From Nitrosospira briensis C-128 (GTDB taxonomy: Bacteria > Pseudomonadota > Gammaproteobacteria > Burkholderiales > Nitrosomonadaceae), in NCBI RefSeq assembly GCF_000619905.2, contig NZ_CP012371.1:2997942-3061941 (forward strand): a stretch of 64,000 bases of DNA, given 5' to 3'. Below the pieces are notes generated by a model. The model searched no databases. It was not told where the DNA came from and worked only from the letters and a program-made list of their open reading frames with translations. Shown in pieces: positions 44,816 through 55,040 of the stretch. Made by a program: the position numbers and the translations under genes. Positions within the stretch are counted from its first letter, which is position 1. Every line of letters begins with the position of its first letter.

Positions 44816-46600
44816 ATGCTTTTTTGGCAAGCAATAATGGCGGCACGGGATCTCGGACGTTTGCACGAGATCGCATCTATACTCATCCGTTACGGCTTCG
44901 GGGATATGGTGCGGCGATTGGGGCTTGCCAATGCGCTGGAGCGCACCGGCCGCGTATTGCGCTGGAACGAAGCGAGTGAATTGGCTCAGCTCGAACCCCA
45001 TGCTCGCGTGCGCCGGGCGCTGGAGGAGATGGGGCCCACTTTCGTCAAACTGGGCCAGATTCTCGCGACCCGTGTCGATCTCTTTGATCCCGAGTGGATC
45101 GCCGAATTCAGCAAGTTGCAGGACAGCTCGCCGGCCTCTCCTTATCCAGAGGTTCATCGGCAGCTTACCGAAGACCTTGGCGCCGCGCCCGAGGAGGTAT
45201 TTGTCGCGTTCGATCCACAGCCCTTGGCAACGGGGTCGATTGCGCAAGTGCACCGTGCCCGCTTGGAAGATGGCAGCGAGGTGATAGTGAAGGTGCGCCG
45301 GCCCGGCATCCGGGCGGTCATCGAGGCTGACCTGCGCTGGCTCTCCAGGCTGGCCGAATTGATCGAAACGGGGAACTCCGAGTTGCGCCATTTTCGCGGG
45401 CAGGAGATTGTCCGGCAATTCACCCAATCCCTCCGGGCAGAGCTTGATTTCGCGGCTGAGTGTCGTAGCGCAGAGCGCATCGCGTCCAATTTCGTGGACT
45501 ACACCGGGCCTGGTCACCCGCGCGATGACGGTCTCCCGGACGAGTACGCTGCTACGGAAGCCTTGGCCGGGCTCCATCCTCCGCTTCCCATCGTTGTTAT
45601 TCCCAAAGTCTATTGGCAATGGACGGGTGAGCGGGTGTGCGTGCAGGATTACATCGAAGGCATACCCGGCCGTGATCTCGCCGCTGTCGATCGTGCCGGC
45701 CTTGACCGAAAGATTCTTGCCCGGCGTGGTGTCGCCGCAGTGGTAAAGATGATTGTCCTGGATGGGTTGTTCCACGCCGACCCGCATCCGGGCAACGTGT
45801 TTTATTTACCGGGCAATCGCCTCGCTCTGATCGACTTCGGCATGACTGGGAGGCTTACGGAGGATCGAAGGGGCCAGTTGATCCAGCTTTTGCTGGGTCT
45901 GGTGCAGCATGAGCCCGCGCAAGTCGCCGATGTGCTGCTCGACTGGGCAGTGGACGGAGAGGTCAATGAAAAAACGCTGACAGCCGAAATTCAAGCGTTT
46001 GTAGATCAATACCTCGGCGTGCCATTGAAACAGCTCAGGCTTGGCTTCATGCTGTCCGATCTGGTGGGCATCCTGCGGGGGCATCAGCTTCATCTACCGC
46101 CGGATCTGGCACTCTTCGTCAAGGCCTTCATTACGCTCGAAGGCATGGGGCGCGAGCTCGATCCGGATCTGGATATGGCCAGCGAAGCGCTGCCCGTTCT
46201 TCGCGACGCGATAAGTGCCCACTACGCTCCATCGGCAGTGGCGAAACGGAGCATGCGGACGGCCGCGCAGATAGCCAGCCTGATAGCGGATATGCCTCGA
46301 GAGCTTTCCCGACTGCTGCGCACCGCACGCCGCGGCAAACTGGATATCCAGGTTGACGTTTTGCCTCTCAAGCATCTGGGTGCCCAGCTGGACGGCGCCG
46401 CCAGCCGGCTCACGGTCGGTATCGTCGTGGCGGCGATCATCGTCGGTTCGTCCATCGTCATGACTGTATCAGGTGGTCCGACGTTGTTGGGGTTGCCTTT
46501 CTTTGGACTGCTCGGTTACCTGTTCGCGTCGGTCGGCGGAATCTGGTTGCTGTTTTCCGTTTCGCGCAGCAACAAGGCGGATCGGGAGAGAAGGCCCTGA
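44816..46600 (+). CDS. UbiB/ABC1/AarF-family kinase-like protein
   Basis: 594 residues from the ATG at 44816, with GGAAGGA upstream. The KxGQ motif (FVKLGQILATRVDLF) and ATP-binding parts VIVKVRRPG, FHADPHPGN and LIDFGMTGRL are those of ABC1 proteins. Two transmembrane helices close the C-terminus (VGIVVAAIIVGSSIVMTVSG and GLLGYLFASVGGIWLLFSVS). In other bacteria UbiB supports ubiquinone synthesis; this one has no ubi genes beside it. Confidence 0.9.
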   Translation: MLFWQAIMAARDLGRLHEIASILIRYGFGDMVRRLGLANALERTGRVLRWNEASELAQLEPHARVRRALEEMGPTFVKLGQILATRVDLFDPEWIAEFSKLQDSSPASPYPEVHRQLTEDLGAAPEEVFVAFDPQPLATGSIAQVHRARLEDGSEVIVKVRRPGIRAVIEADLRWLSRLAELIETGNSELRHFRGQEIVRQFTQSLRAELDFAAECRSAERIASNFVDYTGPGHPRDDGLPDEYAATEALAGLHPPLPIVVIPKVYWQWTGERVCVQDYIEGIPGRDLAAVDRAGLDRKILARRGVAAVVKMIVLDGLFHADPHPGNVFYLPGNRLALIDFGMTGRLTEDRRGQLIQLLLGLVQHEPAQVADVLLDWAVDGEVNEKTLTAEIQAFVDQYLGVPLKQLRLGFMLSDLVGILRGHQLHLPPDLALFVKAFITLEGMGRELDPDLDMASEALPVLRDAISAHYAPSAVAKRSMRTAAQIASLIADMPRELSRLLRTARRGKLDIQVDVLPLKHLGAQLDGAASRLTVGIVVAAIIVGSSIVMTVSGGPTLLGLPFFGLLGYLFASVGGIWLLFSVSRSNKADRERRP

Positions 46601-46675
46601 GGCTTGCTTGATACCCGCAATGGATGCGGGTAAGGTGAGGTTTTTGTATCGCCTATTGAATGGGGGATCTTACAA

Positions 46676-47050
46676 ATGGCAATCACGCTTAATCATACCA
46701 TTGTGCCTTCGCATAACAAGACTGAGTCGGCCAGGTTCTATTCGAGAATATTTGGCTTCGACTATTTTGGCGAGTTCTCGCACTTCGTTGTTGTGAAGGT
46801 GAACGATACGTTATCCCTGGATTTCGACAACAGGGAGAAATTCGAATCTCATCATTATGCATTCAAGGTTAGCGAGCAGGAATTCGACGAGATATTCGGA
46901 CGCATCAAAGCCGAGAATATCAAGTATGGCAGTGGTCCCTTTGAGCCGGAAAACATGAGCATCAATCACAATGATGGCGGGCGCGGCGTTTATTTCCGTG
47001 ATCCCAGCGGCCACCTCCTGGAGATGCTGACCGTTGATTACGCGATGTGA
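46676..47050 (+). CDS. VOC-family (glyoxalase/bleomycin-resistance) protein
   Basis: 124 residues with the paired beta-alpha-beta-beta-beta fold: LNHTIVPSHNKTESARFYSRI, then HHYAFKVSEQEFDEIFGRIK and GVYFRDPSGHLLEML. Metal ligands are likely His at the start, His at HHYAF and Glu near the end. Substrate unknown. GGGGGA precedes the ATG by about 7 bases. Confidence 0.82.
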   Translation: MAITLNHTIVPSHNKTESARFYSRIFGFDYFGEFSHFVVVKVNDTLSLDFDNREKFESHHYAFKVSEQEFDEIFGRIKAENIKYGSGPFEPENMSINHNDGGRGVYFRDPSGHLLEMLTVDYAM

Positions 47051-47185
47051 TCAGAAGGATTGAAGGCGCTTCCGCTTCCATACGGGCAATGCGCTTTGCT
47101 AATCGGTCGCCGTACACTTTGCCGATCGTCGCTCGCAAGTGTACCCTCAAGGTCATCGTATAGAAGCGACGAGCCCCGACAGTAT

Positions 47186-47944
47186 TTATTGTTGATGATT
47201 GGCCATCAACATCCCTTCGTCGGTTATCTCATGCCGTAGCTCATGCACAATATCCTGCAACGCGTTTCGGAAGTCCGGATCCTGTAAATGGCGAATTTTC
47301 AATATGACGATGAGTTGATTGCCGTTCCTTGTCCTGCTCCAGTTTTCCATTTGCAAGCTCTTCTCTATGGCTTCAGCTCGCCTGTCATCGGAAAGATAGA
47401 AGAAATCACAACAGCATTTCCTTCCTGAACTCGAGGCTGGCGGAGTTCGGCAGGATGCGCATGCGGCGAACAGCGCAGCCGAGGGTACGGCGACCGGTTC
47501 AAATCCGAGTTCCGTCGTGTTTGCGGCTGAGTGCGCATTTGCCGGTTTGACGCCAGCAATTAACGCTGCATAGTTTTTGTTCGTGCTGTGACTCCCGTTT
47601 TTCTCAGGAACTTGGCCGAGTGTCGCGGCGCAAACCCTGACTTGTAAAAGAAGCGTTTGCAATCCGAAGCCTCTCCACTCTTTTTTCACATAGCACATCC
47701 CCAGTTCTTTCTCGGTTGGGTTTGCAAGATCGAATACGCCTGCGCCAGCCATGAAATTGCCGACGGTGTTCTCTATAACAAAAAATAGCCCGTTTTCAAC
47801 GGCTGCCTTGAATTCATCGTAGGGCCGCGACAGGAGGTTAGCCGATTCTTCCGGCGGCAGATTTTTAATCGCTTCGCGATACTCCGCCAATATGTGCCCA
47901 ACATCACCAAGACCCGCCGCGCGGACAACCGCATGGATTATCAT
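47186..47944 (-). CDS. GNAT-like acetyltransferase family protein
   Basis: 252 residues from the ATG at 47944 (GTG at 47947 is equally possible; AGGAGGG is upstream). LGMCYVKKEWRGFGLQTLLLQV is the GNAT acetyl-CoA block (strand, then R-x-x-G-x-G-like loop, degenerate here). The middle has a Cys-rich insert (CASCRTPPASSSGRKCCCDFF). The acyl acceptor is unknown. Confidence 0.6.
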   Translation of the reverse strand: MIIHAVVRAAGLGDVGHILAEYREAIKNLPPEESANLLSRPYDEFKAAVENGLFFVIENTVGNFMAGAGVFDLANPTEKELGMCYVKKEWRGFGLQTLLLQVRVCAATLGQVPEKNGSHSTNKNYAALIAGVKPANAHSAANTTELGFEPVAVPSAALFAACASCRTPPASSSGRKCCCDFFYLSDDRRAEAIEKSLQMENWSRTRNGNQLIVILKIRHLQDPDFRNALQDIVHELRHEITDEGMLMANHQQ

Positions 47945-48273
47945 CACTGTATTGCCCTCCTGTCGCGCTGCTGTGTCTCACATGATTACTGTTGCTATTT
48001 CGCCGTTGCAACCCCCTGCGGGCGGATTCAGATGCGTAGGACATCTGAATAACCTCTTCGTTCCTTGATGAGCTGCGCTATATAAGGGCGCCAAGGCAAG
48101 GATCAATCCAATGAAATTTCTTTCGATGGCATATGCTTAGTTGTCGGTCTTTATAAGAAATTGCATTTTTCGATATACTACGTTGACATTAAAATAGGAT
48201 TGGAATATAAATAATTGCATTATTCAACTATATTGCTGAGAGAGATATGCTTGAATGGAAATGAGATAAGGCC
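47945..48273. other. Intergenic region with strong promoter
   Basis: About 330 bp, AT-rich; no gene. It contains the promoter at 48183-48211. Confidence 0.5.
48183..48211 (+). promoter_or_regulatory. Near-consensus sigma-70 promoter
   Basis: TTGACA 48183-48188, TATAAA 48206-48211, 17-bp spacer. It is about 63 bp before the small HTH gene, with astB immediately after. Confidence 0.75.
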
Positions 48274-48576
48274 ATGGTTACCATAGAGCAGTACCGGTGG
48301 ATTTGCGCGAAGTGGACGGGCGACCCCGAGGAATTCTCATGGCTGGTCCAGCATGGCGACATCGTGGGGTTCTCGCAGCGCGCTATCGCGGATGAATTCG
48401 AATTTGCGCCGTCAACGGTTTCACGCTGGGCGGCGGGCGAGGCACTTCCCCATAAGCGCATCCAGAAACTGGTGATTGGCGGATTGGAGAAAAAGGCCCG
48501 TCGGCTCGAAAACGCAGCCGCCAACGCAACTCTCTTTCCAGGTAAAACCCATGGTCATGAGCCATCGCAGGGATAA
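48274..48576 (+). CDS. Small helix-turn-helix protein
   Basis: 100 residues. GFSQRAIADEFEFAPSTVSR is a clear helix-turn-helix, followed by WAAGEALPHKRIQKLVIGGL. No other domain. Likely a local regulator, perhaps of itself or of astB 40 bp downstream in the same orientation; this is inference. Confidence 0.7.
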   Translation: MVTIEQYRWICAKWTGDPEEFSWLVQHGDIVGFSQRAIADEFEFAPSTVSRWAAGEALPHKRIQKLVIGGLEKKARRLENAAANATLFPGKTHGHEPSQG

Positions 48577-48615
48577 ATCTCCCGTAACGCATAATCGTCC
48601 CCTTGGTCTGCATGC

Positions 48616-49968
48616 ATGAGCGCATACGAAGTCAATTTCGATGGTCTGGTGGGCTTAACGCATAATTACAGCGGATTGGCTACAGGTAACATTGCCGCGG
48701 CAGAGAACGCGCTGACCGAATCCAATCCAAGGCAAGCGGCGCTTCAAGGGCTGGAGAAAATGAAGCGCCTCGCCGATCTGGGAATACGGCAAGGCGTATT
48801 GCCTCCACAAGATCGTCCGGCGGTCGGCCCGCTCAGGAAATTGGGTTTTTCGGGTAATGATGCTTCGGTTATCCGCCAGGCCGCTGCGGTGGCGCCGGGA
48901 TTGCTGCGGGCGTGCTGCTCGGCATCGAGCATGTGGGTGGCGAATGCTGCCACGGTTTCCCCGAGCGCGGATACGGAAGACGCCAAGGTCCACATCACTC
49001 CGGCTAATTTGCCCTCTCAATTCCACCGGAGCATCGAGGCGGCAGCCACATCGGTAATCCTGAAACGGGTCTTCAGCGATGGGCGGTTTTTCGAGCATCA
49101 TGACCCACTCCCACCGAACCTGTATTGCGCAGATGAAGGCGCGGCCAACCATATGCGGTTGTGTTCGGATCACGGTGAGCCCGGGCTGGAGGTTTTCGTA
49201 TTCGGCCGATCTGCAAGGCGTGATGCGCCGCAACCGCTGAAGTTTCCCGCGCGCCAATCATTGGACGCGTGTGAGGCGATATCCAGGCTTCACAAGATCG
49301 AGCCCGGAAGACAGTTGTTTGTCCAGCAGAACCCGGCGGCTATCGACGCCGGCGCGTTTCACAATGACGTGGTCGCGGTGTCAAATTGCAATGTCCTGCT
49401 CTATCACGAAGCCGCATTCCTTGATTGGCGGGAAACCGAAAAAGCCATGGTTGAAGCATTCAATTTTTCCAGTTGCCCGGTTCACTTCATAAGAGCCGGC
49501 GAATCGGATTTCCCGCTTGCCGAGGCAGTAAGCACTTACCTGTTCAACAGTCAGTTGATCAGTCTTCCCGGTGGAGGAATGATGCTTCTGGCGCCTTCCG
49601 AATGCCGGAATTCCGACCCTGCACGGACTTTTCTCGAACGTATTGCCAGCGACGCGTCTAATCCTATCTCACGTATCGAATACGTGAATTTGCGCCAGAG
49701 CATGAGAAACGGCGGCGGCCCGGCTTGCCTGCGGCTACGTGTTGTCCTTACCGAACCGCAATTCGACGCTGTTGCGAGGGATAGCCGCACCATTCTCGAC
49801 CAGAGCCTTTACGACGAGCTGAAGGCGTGGATCGAGAAGCATTATCGCGAGCGCATTTCGCCGAATGATCTGGGAGATCCCGCGCTAGTGCATGAAAGCC
49901 GTACTGCGCTCGATGAGCTTACACATATCTTGTCGCTTGGGCCGATATACGATTTTCAGAAGGTGTAG
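48616..49968 (+). CDS. astB: N-succinylarginine dihydrolase
   Basis: 450 residues, the usual AstB length. Signatures are YEVNFDGLVGLTHNYSGLAT, DAKVHITPANLPSQFHRSIE, ADEGAANHMRL and VQQNPAAIDAGAFHNDVV. It removes two NH3 from N2-succinylarginine in the arginine succinyltransferase pathway. The other ast genes are absent from the window, so it is an orphan here. Confidence 0.93.
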   Translation: MSAYEVNFDGLVGLTHNYSGLATGNIAAAENALTESNPRQAALQGLEKMKRLADLGIRQGVLPPQDRPAVGPLRKLGFSGNDASVIRQAAAVAPGLLRACCSASSMWVANAATVSPSADTEDAKVHITPANLPSQFHRSIEAAATSVILKRVFSDGRFFEHHDPLPPNLYCADEGAANHMRLCSDHGEPGLEVFVFGRSARRDAPQPLKFPARQSLDACEAISRLHKIEPGRQLFVQQNPAAIDAGAFHNDVVAVSNCNVLLYHEAAFLDWRETEKAMVEAFNFSSCPVHFIRAGESDFPLAEAVSTYLFNSQLISLPGGGMMLLAPSECRNSDPARTFLERIASDASNPISRIEYVNLRQSMRNGGGPACLRLRVVLTEPQFDAVARDSRTILDQSLYDELKAWIEKHYRERISPNDLGDPALVHESRTALDELTHILSLGPIYDFQKV

Positions 49969-50081
49969 CGTTGCGGCGATCAGACTTGTTCCTTGCGACA
50001 GGTCTGTCGCAGCTTCAGTTTTATTGCCGGGTTACCCTACACTTGGGTTAATCCGATCCGACTGGAGTTTCACGAAATAGC

Positions 50082-50154
50082 AGGATGGGTGAAGGCGGCA
50101 AGCCGTAACCCATCATTTTTGCCTTGATGGGTTGCGCTTTGCTTCATCCATCCT
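50082..50154. repeat. Palindromic repeat pair (CAACCCATCA family)
   Basis: AGGATGGGTGAAGGCGGCAA, then GTAACCCATCA, TTGATGGGTTGCGCTTTGC, TTCATCCATCCT. An inverted arrangement of two arms. The stretch 50155-50445 holds no gene I can support. Confidence 0.75.
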
Positions 50155-50445
50155 ACGAATTGAATATGCCGTAGGGTAGGGCCGCCACTACTTATCTGCC
50201 TGGGTCATTTCGCCTCTGGCAATTCTCAGAACATCTCTTATTGCTGAGCTAGCCATGCTGGATTAGAATTCGTCTGATGCGCTTGAAAAGCGAAATCAGC
50301 CTCATAATGATTCTGCTGATTTATTGCGATAGAAGATTGCAGGCAGTAAACTTCCTGGCGAAACGCACCCAAATACGTCAGATTGAATACCGTTACCCCT
50401 CCGTTTGCTGGATAAGGACAGCTTATTCCAGATGAGAGATCGCTT

Positions 50446-50961
50446 GTGAAAAATAAACTTTGGTTCGTCGGCTGGTTCGTAATCATGACCCTCATGGGTT
50501 GCACTCACGTGCCTGAAAGAGGCATGGCAAGGGCGGAATACCCGCAGATGGAAACGAGCGCAACCAGGGACGTCAACCTGAGCGATTCGAAATCGCTGAA
50601 AGCGATTCTCTACGCCCAGTATGAGGAATGGAAGGGCACGCCGCACCAGATCGGCGGCTTGAGCAGGGACAGCATAGACTGCTCGGGGTTCGTTCATTTA
50701 ACGTTCAAATCGAAGCTGGGCATTGTACTGCCAAGATCAACCGATTCGCTGGTAGAGCTGGGAGTGCATATCGATAAAGATGAGCTGCGTACGGGCGATC
50801 TGGTCTTTTTCAAGACGGGCAAATCGCTCAGGCACGTGGGGGTCTATCTGGAACGCGGCAGATTCCTGCATGCCTCGACCAGGCAGGGTGTCGCCATTTC
50901 AAGTTTGAACAGCGCCTACTGGAAATCGGCCTATTGGAAAGCGAAGCGGCTGGAAATGTGA
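50446..50961 (+). CDS. NlpC/P60 family lipoprotein (cell-wall peptidase)
   Basis: 171 residues from the GTG at 50446 with GAGAG upstream. A lipobox (MTLMGC) follows a hydrophobic signal. The NlpC/P60 fold has the catalytic Cys in SIDCSGFVHLTFKS and His in SLRHVGVYLERGRFLHAS. By family (Spr/MepS-like) it cuts peptide cross-links in peptidoglycan at the outer membrane. Confidence 0.88.
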   Translation: MKNKLWFVGWFVIMTLMGCTHVPERGMARAEYPQMETSATRDVNLSDSKSLKAILYAQYEEWKGTPHQIGGLSRDSIDCSGFVHLTFKSKLGIVLPRSTDSLVELGVHIDKDELRTGDLVFFKTGKSLRHVGVYLERGRFLHASTRQGVAISSLNSAYWKSAYWKAKRLEM

Positions 50962-51032
50962 TAACCGCCCATAGGATCATTGGATAAGAGCCAACCACAC
51001 CGTACGTTGATTGCGGAAAAATCTCTGGGTTT

Positions 51033-51053
51033 GTAGGTCAGGCTATGCCTGAC
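51033..51053. repeat. Single REP-like palindrome (GTCGGGC family, diverged)
   Basis: GTAGGTCAGGCTATGCCTGAC. A lone unit, without a partner nearby; a partial copy of the other family (TGCGCCTTGCTCCACCCAT) follows at about 51112. Confidence 0.65.
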
Positions 51054-51320
51054 ATTCTTTTGACTATCGGGCTAATCAGATTCATCCCGCCTGCTTTAGT
51101 TTAAGTAGGATTGCGCCTTGCTCCACCCATCACTACAGAAGTGATGCCCCTGTGAGCGGCATCGCGATAATATATCCTTGAGCCATTCTCGGTTGTGTCG
51201 TCGAGCATAATCCGACCACCCTGTTTTCCTTACGACTACAGAACCTGGCGATAATGCCGGCGCATGGGAATCGACAGCCAGGTAGTTCCCTCCGGCACAG
51301 GCATGGTATGCTTCGCCGCT

Positions 51321-53702
51321 ATGCTGCCATCCATCGAACAACGCCTGTCCCTTGAACTCGTCGCCAAGCCACCCCAGATTGCCGCTGCTATCGCCCTTCT
51401 GGATGAAGGCGCGACCGTTCCTTTTATTTCACGGTATCGCAAGGAAGCCACGGGCGGGCTGACCGATACCCAGTTACGGCTGCTGGAAGAGCGGCTGGGT
51501 TACCTCCGCGAGCTGGAAGACAGGCGCGCTGCTATCGTCACGTCCATTGAAGAGCAGGGCAAGATGACGCCGGCCTTGCTGGCTTCAATCATGCAGGCGG
51601 AAGACAAGACGCGGCTGGAAGATCTTTATCTGCCTTTCCGGAAGAAGCGGCGCACCAAGGCGCAAATCGCGCTGGAGGCCGGGCTTGAGCCGCTGGCGGA
51701 TGCATTGCTGGCCAACCCGACGCTGCAACCCGAGGAAGAGGCCGGAAAATACCTGAAGCCCGCTTTCGCCACTGAGCAAGGCGACAATCCCGGTGTGGAA
51801 GATACCAAGGCAGCACTCGAGGGCGCACGGCAAATCCTCATGGAGCGTTTTGCCGAAGACGCAGTGCTGCTCCAGTGGCTGCGGGAATATCTGCTGGCGC
51901 ATGGCATGGTCGAGTCCCGAATCGTCAAGGGAAAGGAGGAGGCGGGCGCCAAGTACGCCGATTATTTCGACTATTCCGAAGCGATCAACACCATCCCCTC
52001 GCATCGCGCTCTGGCTATGTTCCGGGGCCGCCGCGAAGAAATCCTGCACGTTGCCTTGCGGCTGGATTCCGAAGCGGAAAGGCCGAAATGGGATGCGCCG
52101 CATAACCCCTGCGAAGCCCGCATTGCCATGCAGTTTGGTATCAGGAACCAGAATCGCGCGGCTGACGCATGGCTGAGCGACACTGTACGCTGGACCTGGC
52201 GGGTGAAAAGTTTCCTCCATCTTGAAACCGAACTGATGGGGGCGCTGCGCAAGCGCGCCGAAGCCGAGGCGATCGATGTCTTTGCGCGTAATCTGAAAGC
52301 ACTGCTACTGGCCGCACCCGCCGGGCCGCGTGTCACGATGGGCCTCGATCCCGGCGTACGTACCGGGGTAAAGGTCGCGGTGGTGGATGCGACCGGCAAG
52401 GTCATGGATACCGCCGTTATTTATCCGCACCAGCCCAGGAACGATTGGGAGGGCTCGCTTCATGTTCTGGAAAAGCTGGCTGAAAAATACCAGGTATCGC
52501 TGATTTCCATTGGCAATGGCACAGCATCGCGTGAAACCGACAAGCTGGCAAGAGACCTGATCAAGCTGCGCCCGGAACTCAAGCTGACCTCCATCGTCGT
52601 GTCGGAAGCGGGCGCATCGGTCTATTCCGCTTCGGAATTCGCCTCGCGCGAACTGCCCGACATGGATGTATCGTTGCGCGGCGCGGTATCCATTGCACGC
52701 CGTTTGCAGGACCCGTTGGCAGAACTGGTGAAGGTCGACCCCAAATCCATCGGCGTCGGCCAATACCAGCACGATGTTGCACAAACCCAACTGGCGCGTT
52801 CGCTCGACGCAGTGGTGGAAGACTGCGTCAACGCGGTTGGCGTGGACGTCAACACGGCCTCATCACTTCTTCTGGAACGCGTCTCCGGGCTTAACAGTAC
52901 CGTGGCGCAAAGCATTGTCGCGTATCGCGACATGAAAGGCGTGTTCACCTCGCGCGGGGCTTTGCGCAACGTGCCGCGCCTGGGTGACAAAACCTTTGAA
53001 CAGGCGGCAGGTTTTCTCCGTATCATGAACGGCGACAATCCGCTGGATGCCTCCGCCGTGCATCCCGAGGCATATCCGCTCGTGGAAAAGATCATTGCCG
53101 ACCTCAAGCAGGATATCAAGTCGCTCATCGGTAATGGCGACCTGCTGAAATCATTGAATCCGGCCAGGTATACGGACGAGAAATACGGCATACCCACCAT
53201 CAGCGATATTCTGGGTGAGCTCGAAAAGCCGGGCCGCGACCCCCGTCCGGAGTTTACTACCGCGACATTCAAAGAGGGCGTGAACGAAATGAAGGACCTG
53301 CGCCCGGATATGATCCTGGAGGGTGTGGTGACCAATGTCGCCGCGTTCGGAGCGTTCGTCGACGTTGGCGTGCATCAGGATGGGCTGGTGCATATTTCCG
53401 CACTTGCCGACAAATTCGTGAAAGATCCGCATACCGTGGTCAAGGTAGGCCAGATTGTCAAGGTCAAGGTGGTGGAGATCGATGAAAAGCGCAAGCGGAT
53501 TGCGCTGACCATGCGCCTGACGGATAACGCGGCACAACCAGCCAGCCGCGACGGAATGCGGGAACAAAGAATCAACCCGAAAGACAATTCAGCCCGGGCT
53601 CAGCAGAAAGGTGCGCAGAAAAATGGGCAGAAAAACGAACAGAAGCGGGAACCCTTGGCAAATACAGCCATGGCTGCAGCGTTTGCAAAGCTGAAGAGAT
53701 AG
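51321..53702 (+). CDS. tex: Tex-family S1 RNA-binding protein
   Basis: 793 residues from the ATG at 51321, chosen for the family start [13 protein letters not shown]; an upstream ATG at 51264 is in frame. Regions: TexN ([18 protein letters not shown]), YqgF-like resolvase fold ([17 protein letters not shown]), HhH motifs ([19 protein letters not shown]) and a C-terminal S1 domain ([19 protein letters not shown]). Tex affects transcription and RNA handling in several bacteria. The last ~60 residues are low-complexity and rich in Gln and Lys. Confidence 0.94.
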   Translation: MLPSIEQRLSLELVAKPPQIAAAIALLDEGATVPFISRYRKEATGGLTDTQLRLLEERLGYLRELEDRRAAIVTSIEEQGKMTPALLASIMQAEDKTRLEDLYLPFRKKRRTKAQIALEAGLEPLADALLANPTLQPEEEAGKYLKPAFATEQGDNPGVEDTKAALEGARQILMERFAEDAVLLQWLREYLLAHGMVESRIVKGKEEAGAKYADYFDYSEAINTIPSHRALAMFRGRREEILHVALRLDSEAERPKWDAPHNPCEARIAMQFGIRNQNRAADAWLSDTVRWTWRVKSFLHLETELMGALRKRAEAEAIDVFARNLKALLLAAPAGPRVTMGLDPGVRTGVKVAVVDATGKVMDTAVIYPHQPRNDWEGSLHVLEKLAEKYQVSLISIGNGTASRETDKLARDLIKLRPELKLTSIVVSEAGASVYSASEFASRELPDMDVSLRGAVSIARRLQDPLAELVKVDPKSIGVGQYQHDVAQTQLARSLDAVVEDCVNAVGVDVNTASSLLLERVSGLNSTVAQSIVAYRDMKGVFTSRGALRNVPRLGDKTFEQAAGFLRIMNGDNPLDASAVHPEAYPLVEKIIADLKQDIKSLIGNGDLLKSLNPARYTDEKYGIPTISDILGELEKPGRDPRPEFTTATFKEGVNEMKDLRPDMILEGVVTNVAAFGAFVDVGVHQDGLVHISALADKFVKDPHTVVKVGQIVKVKVVEIDEKRKRIALTMRLTDNAAQPASRDGMREQRINPKDNSARAQQKGAQKNGQKNEQKREPLANTAMAAAFAKLKR

Positions 53703-53767
53703 GGCTATACCCATCCAATCTGAGGATGTCGGAATAACGCCCTGTATTACACATGACGCCGGTTACG

Positions 53768-54406
53768 TCATTGGCTGGTTTTCTTGACACGCGGGCATCC
53801 ATTACAGCCGCTCGTGTCCGCATTGGAAAAATCGACATCGTTGAGAGTGGCTCCCCTGAGATCGGCGCCCTGCAACGATGCATTGTTCAGGTTTACCCCG
53901 GCCATGTTGGCGCCACGGAAGTCTGCTCCATTCATCACGGAACCTGATAAATCTGCCCGTTGAAGCTCGGCATTGCCAAATTTCGCCCTGGTGAGATTTG
54001 CACCGTTCAAATTGGCGCCTTTAAGCTCTGCGCTGGTAAAGTCCGCTCCCGTCAAATCGGCACTTTTAAGACTGGCGCCATTCAATCGCGCCCCAGTGAG
54101 CCGGGTGCCTATCAGGGTAGCGTTTCTCATATCCGCCTCATTCAGCATGGCTCCACCGAGATTTGCGCTGTTGAGATTGACCAGCACCATGTCGGCGTTG
54201 AACAAATTCGCGCTCCGCATGTCGGCGCCGGTAAAATCGGACTGGCGAAGCGCTGCTCGAGCGAGATCGGCATTGCGCAGATTCGCGCCGCTAAGATCCA
54301 TTTCCGTACAAAGCGTAGCTGACGTGATGGTACAACCATTAATTTCCGCAGCCGCTACTGTGCGTACGGTGAATAAAACAGCAAGTATAATCAGGCGGCA
54401 AATCAT
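53768..54406 (-). CDS. Secreted pentapeptide-repeat protein
   Basis: 212 residues from the ATG at 54406 with GGAGGAATCC upstream. A signal peptide (MICRLIILAVLFTVRTVAAA) is followed by about 30 A(D/N)Lxx pentapeptides (LSGANLRNADLARAALRQSD and so on), which fold as a right-handed beta-helix. It ends in a Cys-rich tail (SGCNGCPRVKK). Function unknown. Confidence 0.85.
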   Translation of the reverse strand: MICRLIILAVLFTVRTVAAAEINGCTITSATLCTEMDLSGANLRNADLARAALRQSDFTGADMRSANLFNADMVLVNLNSANLGGAMLNEADMRNATLIGTRLTGARLNGASLKSADLTGADFTSAELKGANLNGANLTRAKFGNAELQRADLSGSVMNGADFRGANMAGVNLNNASLQGADLRGATLNDVDFSNADTSGCNGCPRVKKTSQ

Positions 54407-54663
54407 GGATTCCTCCGTCTCGATAAAATTTTGAGCAGACGTTGCATGGAGTGAGGCAACATTTCCCTGCATCCGGCACCCACGGAAGACAGCGCAACCA
54501 TGGGCTGTACGTTCTTACGGTTCGGCCTGCCTCCAATAACATCGTGACGCTAGTCGTCCGCCGATGCCGATGTCCTCACTTCTTCTTTCCCTTCACCCCA
54601 GACGGTTGCGGATTTCAAACCGTTTTCCACGCGGCTTGCGTTGATACAGTTGGGGGTTGCGTA

Positions 54664-54774
54664 TCAGTCAACGGACCAGACTTCATCTTCGACTCTGCGA
54701 TTGCTGCAACCACCGGTCAGCATCAATGCTGAGAGCACCCCTGCCGCCATCGCAATGTACACTTGCCTTTTCAT
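54664..54774 (-). CDS. Very small lipoprotein
   Basis: 36 residues from the ATG at 54774 (GAGGG upstream). The lipobox LTGGC follows a hydrophobic helix (AMAAGVLSALMLTGGC), and only NRRVEDEVWSVD remains after it. No family recognised. The neighbouring 54775-55040 has no other supported gene. Confidence 0.45.
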   Translation of the reverse strand: MKRQVYIAMAAGVLSALMLTGGCSNRRVEDEVWSVD

Positions 54775-55040
54775 CGTTGAGCCCTCGAGAAACAGGTCGT
54801 GGTCCCTGGTAAGGCCGGCGGTGTGGATCTTTTCATTATATTTTTTGACACATCCTGATATGAAGCGTGGCACTGCTGGCGTTTCTGTTCTGTGCGGTAA
54901 CCCACTATCATCTTTTCAGTGATAGCGCTTAGTTGACAAATGAGGTGGCAAATGAGCGGTCAACTACCGGATTCAGGATCATGCGAAGAGGCTGAGTCTG
55001 TGGGTAAGCCTGCTGGCGGTCGCCTTTCAGGGGAGCAGGA

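Noticed and set aside
53960-54434. Long plus-strand frames opposite the pentapeptide protein
   Set aside because: Shadows of the repetitive minus-strand gene.
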